Origin: an uncultured Verrucomicrobiota bacterium | Lineage (GTDB): Bacteria > Verrucomicrobiota > Verrucomicrobiia > Limisphaerales > AAA164-E04 | Assembly: GCA_913061285.1 (NCBI GenBank) | Contig: CAJXVR010000037.1 | Span: forward strand, 1-33,698 | Length of the DNA stretch: 33,698 bases | Direction of reading: 5' to 3' | Part shown: one piece after another, positions 26,809-33,698 of the stretch | Numbering within the stretch: the stretch's first letter is position 1 | Layout: every line of letters begins with the position of its first letter | Made by a program: the position numbers and the translations under genes | Notes under the pieces: generated by a model | Databases searched by the model: none | Seen by the model: the letters and a program-made list of their open reading frames with translations, nothing else | Told to the model about the DNA's origin: nothing

Positions 26809-28430
26809 AGAAGCCCGCAACGAGAAAGGCAAGGTTCTGGCGAGGACAAGAGCCCTGGCCTGTCTCTCTACTACACAGGTTCCTTGCAGTCATCTCGCTT
26901 AGCCTTGGGATTGCGACCAATATTGCCCTTAGCGCTCCTGCGGAAGCGCCCGCCAACATCGCACCACCTCAGTTCACATCCATTTCCGTCAATGCTGAGT
27001 CCTCCGGGATCGAACTCAAGTGGATCTCAGCAAACGGCTCACGCTACAATCTAGAATCCTCCTCTGATCTAATCTCGTGGTCACGCGGAACAACGGTCAC
27101 AGGGGGGACCCATTTCATTGACACCACCGAAGAGTTCTTCGAACAGCGATTCTTTCGTCTCACTCTAACCAGCACCCCAAAGCTACATAATATTCTCCTT
27201 ATCATCGTGGATGATTGGGGCATCGATTCTAGTCCGATCGACAACCCTACAGGGTCCAACCTGCCCCTAATGCCGAATCTCGAATCACTGGCCGAAACCG
27301 GAATCCGGTTTCAAAATGCCTACGCCCTCGCCAAGTGTTCACCAACTCGGGCGAGCATCATGACAGGGCGGTATCCCTTCAGACACGGCATTGGTAGTCC
27401 CGCTGGAGCAGTGCTCCCGGTCTCGGAACTCACGCTTCCCGAGGCCCTAAGCGACTGTAGCGCCTATGCACTGGGCAGCTTTGGAAAATGGCATCTCGGA
27501 GGGGGCAATTCAGGACCAAGAAACAATGGAGGATGGCCGACCTTCGCTGGAGGCCTCGGTTCGGGAGTCGCAGATTACTACAATTGGCAAAAGACAATTC
27601 TTACTGACAACGAACCGCCCCAAACGTTGGCCACGACGAGCTACACTACGACCGACACCACAAACGATGCGATTAAATGGATTGCGGACCAGGAAGACCA
27701 GCCTTGGTTCTGTTGGCTTGCCTACAACGCAGCTCACTCACCCTTTCACGCCCCACCGATCACGGTAGCCGGACAGACTAATCCAAACCCCACTGCGCGC
27801 AATAATCGTGATCGATTTGAAACCATGCTCTGGGCAATGGATGCCGAAATCGGGCGTCTCATCGATACCATTGACCGCACCAATACCAATATCATTCTCC
27901 TCGGCGACAATGGCACTCCCGCAGGGGTGATCCAACCCCCCTTCGATCGCACACACTCAAAGGGAACTCTCTACGAAGGCGGCACACATGTCCCCATGAT
28001 TGTTACCGGGCCCATCGTTTCTACCCCCGGTAGCGTCAATGAACAACTGGTCCATTGTGTCGATGTCTTCCCGACGATTTTAGAATTGGCCGGAGGCGAT
28101 CCCAAAAGCCTTACCACAACTCTCGATGGCATCAGCCTCATTCCGAACCTTCAAGATCAGGGCCAAAGCAATCGAGCAATCGTCTGCGAAGCCTTTGGGC
28201 GCACCGAAAGCAGCCCCGGTAGAGCAATCAGAAACGGTGACTACAAACTGATTATCTTCGACGATCCGAGCCGCTCGACGGACACGGCTGCGCTAGAGCT
28301 CTACTATCTTCCTAGCGACCCCAACGAGTCAAACAACCTCCTGTCGAGAGAGCTCACGGACGTTCAGCGAATTGCCTACGACCAGCTCCTCGAGATCAAC
28401 CTAGAACTTGGGGGCAATTTCAACCAATAA
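26805..28430 (+). CDS. S1-family sulfatase with an N-terminal FN3-like/'ExSxDLxxW' accessory domain
   Basis: 'GIELKWISANGSRYNLESSSDLISWSRG...QRFFRLTL' then 'NILLIIVDDWG', 'CSPTRASIMTGRYPFRHG', 'FGKWHLGG', 'LGDNG'. ATGA overlap with the upstream gene. Confidence 0.92.
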   Translation: MKKPATRKARFWRGQEPWPVSLLHRFLAVISLSLGIATNIALSAPAEAPANIAPPQFTSISVNAESSGIELKWISANGSRYNLESSSDLISWSRGTTVTGGTHFIDTTEEFFEQRFFRLTLTSTPKLHNILLIIVDDWGIDSSPIDNPTGSNLPLMPNLESLAETGIRFQNAYALAKCSPTRASIMTGRYPFRHGIGSPAGAVLPVSELTLPEALSDCSAYALGSFGKWHLGGGNSGPRNNGGWPTFAGGLGSGVADYYNWQKTILTDNEPPQTLATTSYTTTDTTNDAIKWIADQEDQPWFCWLAYNAAHSPFHAPPITVAGQTNPNPTARNNRDRFETMLWAMDAEIGRLIDTIDRTNTNIILLGDNGTPAGVIQPPFDRTHSKGTLYEGGTHVPMIVTGPIVSTPGSVNEQLVHCVDVFPTILELAGGDPKSLTTTLDGISLIPNLQDQGQSNRAIVCEAFGRTESSPGRAIRNGDYKLIIFDDPSRSTDTAALELYYLPSDPNESNNLLSRELTDVQRIAYDQLLEINLELGGNFNQ

Positions 28431-28460
28431 AGAGCCTCGGCGTCATAAACGGCATCCTGG

Positions 28461-29573
28461 CTAAGGCGTGGGTCTTACCACAATAACACGGTGGTTCTCA
28501 CTATCGCCAACATAGACACTCCCATCCTGATCAACATAGATGCCGTGAGGACGGTTCGACTCGCAATGGAGCGGATCGACGGAAAAGGCAGCCCCTCGTT
28601 TTCCTGTCCCCAAGAACAATTCGATTGTCCCTGTCGACCGGTCAAGATAGCGAACAGAATGACTTTCCGTATCGGCGAAATAAACATCACCGTTAGGCGC
28701 GATCGCAATCCCCTTTGGGCCTGATAAGGTTGCTTCCTTAGCCGGTCCACCATTCCCTGAAAAACCCTTCTTTCCAGTTCCGGCTTCGTGATGAAAGAGC
28801 TGACGATCTAGATCGAGACGAAAGATCGCATTTCCTTCGCGCAGGGCCAACCAAAGGTTACCCGCTGAATCGAAATCCGAAGCCCTCGGTCCATTGACCG
28901 AGCAACCGACAAATGATGCCCCATCGGGGGTTGCGCGCTTTCGCCCGTCTCCAACGAGTGTATGAATCAATCCGGTTGCAACATCGATTCTTCGCACACG
29001 ATGATTGCCGATGTCACAAATATAGAGTCCCTTTCCATCCGGACTGAATTGGATACTGTGGGGACGATTTAGCATCGCTGAAGAAGCGGCACTACCGTCA
29101 CCCGAAAAGCCAGATTCCCCAGTGCCAGCGATTGTCGCAATACGATTACTTATCGCATCGACCCGCCGAATCAGATGGTTCGGCATCTCCACAAAGAACA
29201 AATTCCCTTCCCCATCAAAGCGGATCTCATAAGGTTGATTGAGTCGAGCTGCCGTCCCCAATCCACCATCACCAGAATACCCTTGTTCACCCGTCCCCAC
29301 CACCGTGGAAATCAGCCCCGCGGAATCAATCCGACGAATAACATGATTATCGATATCACAAACATAGAAAGCATCATCGGGGCCTCTAACGAGTCCATAA
29401 GGATTATTGAGTCGGGCACGGGTCGCCGCCTCCCCATCCCCAGAATAGCCCTTCTCGCCGGTTCCGGCAAAGATCGACGCACGCCAAGACTCGGCCGCTT
29501 GAGAAACGAAAGACTGCAAGCCACTGAGAAAGACAAAGACCGCAAAGAGAGCTGAAGAATAAGTCCGTTTCAT
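28461..29573 (-). CDS. Secreted NHL-repeat (six-bladed beta-propeller) protein
   Basis: Signal peptide plus about six repeats of the type 'GTGxxGYSGDGxAxxARLNxPYGL...DxxNHxIRRID'. Confidence 0.9.
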   Translation of the reverse strand: MKRTYSSALFAVFVFLSGLQSFVSQAAESWRASIFAGTGEKGYSGDGEAATRARLNNPYGLVRGPDDAFYVCDIDNHVIRRIDSAGLISTVVGTGEQGYSGDGGLGTAARLNQPYEIRFDGEGNLFFVEMPNHLIRRVDAISNRIATIAGTGESGFSGDGSAASSAMLNRPHSIQFSPDGKGLYICDIGNHRVRRIDVATGLIHTLVGDGRKRATPDGASFVGCSVNGPRASDFDSAGNLWLALREGNAIFRLDLDRQLFHHEAGTGKKGFSGNGGPAKEATLSGPKGIAIAPNGDVYFADTESHSVRYLDRSTGTIELFLGTGKRGAAFSVDPLHCESNRPHGIYVDQDGSVYVGDSENHRVIVVRPTP

Positions 29574-29650
29574 AAATAATGAGAATAAGAACCCTCGACT
29601 AAGACATTCACCGTCTTACGAACCCATGAAAGATCCATACTACCCGTCAT

Positions 29651-30418
29651 TTAATAATAGCTATGCCAATTACCAGAGTAACGCCACCTTAGTTTTGCGC
29701 GGGGCCGTGTTTCGACGTGACCGTCACCAAAGAGTAAATTCACCGAATCTACCCTGCCCTGATAGGGATGGCCGTCCCCCGCATCCTCAATATTCGGCGC
29801 TCCGTCGGCGGCGGCGTTCTGACACCGGTCCGTCAATATTGGTTGTGATGAAACACGATAATCATCCTGCCTCAACGGCCATCCCCGTTCGTCGAGATGT
29901 TTATTCGCTCCCCTCACCCCTTCTGGAGCCGGGAACCAGTTATTCCCGCCCGCCGCGCGCGGCACCCACCAGCTATGGAAGAAGATGGCAAAGTTACCAA
30001 AACTTCGGCGATGGAAATCATTGAGATCCGAGACCGTTTGAATACTGTGTCCGTCTCCGTTGTTCTCCTTGAACCACTCGTTAGCAGCACGAAAATTGGC
30101 GGGCCGTGTCGGGCAGAACCACATTGGCACGGTCAAGCCATAGGGCTCAAGGAGCAGAGGAAAATCGACCCCAACATCCCAAGGATTGAGTCCTGTATTT
30201 GGCATCTCCGCAGAAGGAAACCGCCCCTGAGCATCGTCCCCAGCATACATCACCACCGCCAAGGCCCACTGCCGATAGTTGGATGTGCAGTTGGATACCT
30301 TTGCCTTAAACTTTGCCTTTCCGAGCGCGGGCAGCAGCATACCGGCAAGAATCGCAATGATAGCAATCACGACGAGCAGCTCGATCAAAGTAAACCCGGA
30401 ATGGCGAACGCTTCTCAT
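29651..30418 (-). CDS. Type II secretion-like pseudopilin, divergent C-terminus
   Basis: '[34 protein letters not shown]'; '[17 protein letters not shown]'. Confidence 0.9.
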   Translation of the reverse strand: MRSVRHSGFTLIELLVVIAIIAILAGMLLPALGKAKFKAKVSNCTSNYRQWALAVVMYAGDDAQGRFPSAEMPNTGLNPWDVGVDFPLLLEPYGLTVPMWFCPTRPANFRAANEWFKENNGDGHSIQTVSDLNDFHRRSFGNFAIFFHSWWVPRAAGGNNWFPAPEGVRGANKHLDERGWPLRQDDYRVSSQPILTDRCQNAAADGAPNIEDAGDGHPYQGRVDSVNLLFGDGHVETRPRAKLRWRYSGNWHSYY

Positions 30419-30455
30419 AACGAAACAATTCCTCCCGGACTTACTTCCAAGAAAA

Positions 30456-31988
30456 CTAGAGAACGCCCCGGGGAATGTAGTTCAAGGTATAGTAGGCTGT
30501 AGCATGGAGCAAGGGGTTTCCTGAAAGCGACCGAAGCCCGGGCAGCTTTAACTCGTGCACGTGCCCGATCTGCAGACTATCAAGATACAACCGCGCTCTC
30601 AATCCATCCTCGGAAACGACAACCTTCTCGATCTTAGGTTTCGTTTGATCCACTTCAGGACTGCCGTAACTACTTTGATAAATGTAGGTATACGTTTCGA
30701 TCTTGTAGCTGTCCAAAGATACGGCAGATCGCCGATCCACGGGTTCTGTAAAGACCAACTCAAAGCCATCTTCTTGAGCCCTCATTTCTTTCACTTCAAA
30801 GGGAGTTTTCCCAGTCCATACCGCGCGCTGAAGTGCAAAGGGCTTTCCTCCCCGAGCGCCCCAACCTCGATCGGTTCCACCAACAAAAAGTGATCCGTCG
30901 TCAGCAAATTCTAAGCTAAGATTTCCGGAATCAAACCCACTCATGAAGGGAAACAAGGCTCCCTGGTAACGCCCGTTTACCTTCTCTAAGAAAACTCGCA
31001 TCACCGTACTATGCGTTTGATCTCCAACATAAAGCTGATTTTCGAAAGGCCCGAACTTGCCTCCACTCAGATCACAGGCGATGCCGCTCGCCGATTGCCC
31101 CATTTTTCCATAAGGGAAATAGATCGCCGTGGGAACGAGTTCAGGAATCTTCGCCGCCTCAATGTGCATCCGACTTCCGCTGATCGGATCATCCGGCCGC
31201 GGCCCTAAGGCGTCCGTCAAGGAATACCACTTATTTCCCGTGGGGTTTCCCATGAACCCACCCGGCTCAAGATACTTCAAACCCGAGGTTCCATTCCAAA
31301 CACCTTGGTTATCGGTATAGAACATATCGCCATCGGCATTCATTCCGATGCCACCGGGGGAACGAATCCCACTGCAGGTTGGCACCATGGTTCCATCAGG
31401 CTTAATACGGAGGCACCAGCCTCGATACTCGGTCTCACTGGTAAAAGAACCCGTCAAACAATGCACCACCCAGAGATCCCCATTACGGTCAAATTTGGAA
31501 CCAAAGGCATACTCGTGGTAGTCCCCGGTGATTCCCCAATCGTCATTAACCGTCTCGAAGACATCCGCACGTCCGTCGCCGTCCTCATCCTTCATTCGGG
31601 TCACCTCACATCGTTGAGTGCAATACAGCCATCCATCACGATAGGCCAATCCCAATACCTCATGTAAGCCAGATGCAAAGGGTTTGAAACGAACCTCTTC
31701 AGCTGGATCTCCAAACCCGCCTTCGACAACGTAGATATCTCCTAGACGGGTCGAAACGGCGATTTTCTGATCCTCAAGAATCTGAATAGCGCCCGCTTCC
31801 AAGACAATTCCTTCCGGAATGGAAAGCGTCAAAATACGATAGTAGTCTGACTCGGTCGCCTCAGCGCCTCCCACCGAGACAGACCAAGACAGCCCCGCCA
31901 ACACCGTAAGCAGCCATGAACCAAATCCGCACCGCCCCACTCTCTCAACACTCTGTTTCATCATCGTCATTCGTGTTTTGAAATTCAT
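30456..31988 (-). CDS. PVC-type glucose/sorbosone dehydrogenase-like (DUF7133-like) secreted propeller protein
   Basis: Signal peptide; '[51 protein letters not shown]', '[21 protein letters not shown]'. Confidence 0.75.
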   Translation of the reverse strand: MNFKTRMTMMKQSVERVGRCGFGSWLLTVLAGLSWSVSVGGAEATESDYYRILTLSIPEGIVLEAGAIQILEDQKIAVSTRLGDIYVVEGGFGDPAEEVRFKPFASGLHEVLGLAYRDGWLYCTQRCEVTRMKDEDGDGRADVFETVNDDWGITGDYHEYAFGSKFDRNGDLWVVHCLTGSFTSETEYRGWCLRIKPDGTMVPTCSGIRSPGGIGMNADGDMFYTDNQGVWNGTSGLKYLEPGGFMGNPTGNKWYSLTDALGPRPDDPISGSRMHIEAAKIPELVPTAIYFPYGKMGQSASGIACDLSGGKFGPFENQLYVGDQTHSTVMRVFLEKVNGRYQGALFPFMSGFDSGNLSLEFADDGSLFVGGTDRGWGARGGKPFALQRAVWTGKTPFEVKEMRAQEDGFELVFTEPVDRRSAVSLDSYKIETYTYIYQSSYGSPEVDQTKPKIEKVVVSEDGLRARLYLDSLQIGHVHELKLPGLRSLSGNPLLHATAYYTLNYIPRGVL

Positions 31989-31990
31989 TC

Positions 31991-33697
31991 TTACCAGACT
32001 ATGTCGACATCGATGCGACCCTCACCGTTCACGAACTCGACCGGAACGAGCAGCTCACTTCCCGTCTCTTTCTCTCGTATGATCGGCTTCATTTTGCCTG
32101 GTAAGTCGATCGAAAGCTGGAGTTTCCCATCAACCGTGAAAGCCCCATTATTCTTACGGCTGATCCGATCCCCGACAGCGAGTCGCATCCAAACGTCCAC
32201 GACCCGTGCTTTGGAACGAAACCGCAGTTGCCGATGAAACGTCGCGTCCAGCTCCGTATCAACGGCAACGGAATAATCTTCAACCTCAATGTTTCGGAAC
32301 GAATAGAGAAACGTTGGCCGCCGTTTTTCATCCAACCGATATCCTCTAAATTGGTATCCTCCCGCTTTCCCGACCGCCTCAGGCCACTTGATATCGCGGT
32401 CTGGAAGAATCGCGAGCGGAGGCCCCTCGGGCAACATGAGCTTATTGTGACCAAGAGGCGGTTCAAATCCTTGACCACGCCCAGAGCTATGACGGGCCGC
32501 ATCAATAAAGGGTCCATGCCAAATCATGGCCACTCGCATGGTCGAGGCATCGAAGGAGAGATTGCCTTTTTCTGGGTAACCTACCCCAATGGATCGAGGC
32601 CCTGAACCGGCGATAAAGTTTCGATAGATAACAGCCTCGTCGGAGGCGACGATTTCCTTCGTTCCCTGTACAAGCCCGTCGGGCGGATTGGTCGCATCGG
32701 CGATCTCAAGAAATCCCCAAAGGGCTTGAATCTGTCGCTCGGTATCGCCTTCAAAGATTTCTTCGTTCACGCTCTTTCCCTCCGGAAAAAACGATGGCAT
32801 CCGTGTCCCCGGTCGAAGTGAGGCCGGGTGGATCAAATAATCTCGAAACCAACTTCGTTTCAATCGATGACTCATCTGGGTTAGATCGATGGCAGGAACC
32901 CCCAATGACGGATAAGGACCATAGGTATGGCAGGTGATACAAGCCATACCCTTGATCCCCAAGAGGCGGCGTCCGTATTTCGTATCCATCAATGACACCT
33001 CAGTCGTGGGATCGTCGGGACGAGGATCATCAACACGATTCAACAACTCCGGCAGATGCCCAACGTTTGCAACACCAAATTGAGGCATGCGGGTTGCCAT
33101 ATAGGGACGGACCGCCCCCCCCTCAAGCAATACCTTCTCAATCCATTCGGGGCGAAGTTTGGCACCAACCCCATTGAGATGCGGCGGCAATCGACCTTCA
33201 TCTCCCAGGTCTACTTCAGCGGTCGTTCCAAAGAAGGCCGATCCGGCAATCGACGGCCCACCGAATCCTTCCCGTTCGTGGCAGGCATAGCAATTGAGTT
33301 GATTCAAGGTCTGCGAGACTTTGACGCCATCGGAATGGGCGACGGCTAATCCTTGGGGGTCGTCCAAGACCTTTCTTATTGCAACACGCTCCGTTTCCCG
33401 GAGAAAGTAGCGGCTCGCCCGGCTCGATGGGACACTACTCAAACATCCTTCTCTTTTTGTGGAGGCAAGCGTCGCTAACGATGCCGCATACTCACTCGTC
33501 CCCTTAACTGAATCCCCAATATCGTGGCATTGGACACAGCCGTAGCTCACGAAATGGCGCCTTCCAATTCTAGCCTTCTCCAAATCGACAGCAAACCCTT
33601 CATCCCCCAAAGGCTTCATGAGTTGACCAAGATAAGAAAACCGTTCGGCAGGAATCAATTGCTTTGGAATCCCTGGCCCCTCAAACAAGGCCGTCAA
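31991..33697 (-). CDS. Multi-heme c-type cytochrome protein (5' end outside window)
   Basis: Three CxxCH sites: 'GCVQCHD', 'CYACHE', 'CITCHT'. Ends 2 nt before the downstream gene's start codon. Reading frame runs to the window edge. Confidence 0.85.
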   Translation of the reverse strand: MTALFEGPGIPKQLIPAERFSYLGQLMKPLGDEGFAVDLEKARIGRRHFVSYGCVQCHDIGDSVKGTSEYAASLATLASTKREGCLSSVPSSRASRYFLRETERVAIRKVLDDPQGLAVAHSDGVKVSQTLNQLNCYACHEREGFGGPSIAGSAFFGTTAEVDLGDEGRLPPHLNGVGAKLRPEWIEKVLLEGGAVRPYMATRMPQFGVANVGHLPELLNRVDDPRPDDPTTEVSLMDTKYGRRLLGIKGMACITCHTYGPYPSLGVPAIDLTQMSHRLKRSWFRDYLIHPASLRPGTRMPSFFPEGKSVNEEIFEGDTERQIQALWGFLEIADATNPPDGLVQGTKEIVASDEAVIYRNFIAGSGPRSIGVGYPEKGNLSFDASTMRVAMIWHGPFIDAARHSSGRGQGFEPPLGHNKLMLPEGPPLAILPDRDIKWPEAVGKAGGYQFRGYRLDEKRRPTFLYSFRNIEVEDYSVAVDTELDATFHRQLRFRSKARVVDVWMRLAVGDRISRKNNGAFTVDGKLQLSIDLPGKMKPIIREKETGSELLVPVEFVNGEGRIDVDIVW

Positions 33698-33698
33698 T

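Noticed and set aside
29897-30502. 201-aa plus-strand ORF
   Set aside because: Antisense to the pseudopilin at 29651-30418, which has a clear prepilin leader.
1-33698. tRNA/rRNA genes, CRISPR arrays, transposases, phage genes
   Set aside because: None recognised. GGTTCAAATCC-like strings fall inside protein-coding frames.

Overview
The window looks like a contig end from a Verrucomicrobiota/Planctomycetota-type genome, judged from its gene content: multiple S1 sulfatases, '[24 protein letters not shown]' pseudopilins, and DUF7133/PVC-type cytochrome genes. Bases 1-50 are not genomic. They match the tail of the Illumina P7 primer, an 8-nt i7 index (GTAGAGAG) and the 34-nt Nextera read-2 transposase adapter. 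Biological sequence therefore starts at about 51, inside a truncated oxyR-like gene. The + strand then carries three exported sulfatases, a GDPD-like phosphodiesterase, a fatty-acid hydroxylase family protein and a group of very small membrane proteins. A seven-gene minus-strand block (17906->8850) follows: a sulfatase without signal peptide, two Nramp-like carriers, a class V aminotransferase, a Bax-inhibitor-1 family protein, a NagA-like deacetylase and a mandelate-racemase-family enzyme. Next come a VOC protein and a + strand trio (degenerate WecG/TagA glycosyltransferase fused to two STAS domains, a stand-alone STAS protein, and a polysaccharide pyruvyl transferase-like protein). The remainder holds three pseudopilins, a sigma-54 activator with a degenerate receiver domain, a TIM-barrel isomerase, a fifth sulfatase, an NHL propeller protein, and a DUF7133/tri-heme cytochrome pair running off the window end. 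The best candidates for undescribed biology are: (1) the WecG-STAS-STAS pseudoenzyme with its STAS/pyruvyltransferase neighbours; (2) the two Nramp-fold carriers whose TM1 and TM6 metal motifs are both replaced by GxGEL, in an operon with a NagA homologue that has lost its metal-binding Glu; (3) the pseudo-receiver sigma-54 activator with paired palindromes next to its start codon. No database search was possible. All family calls come from reading motifs.
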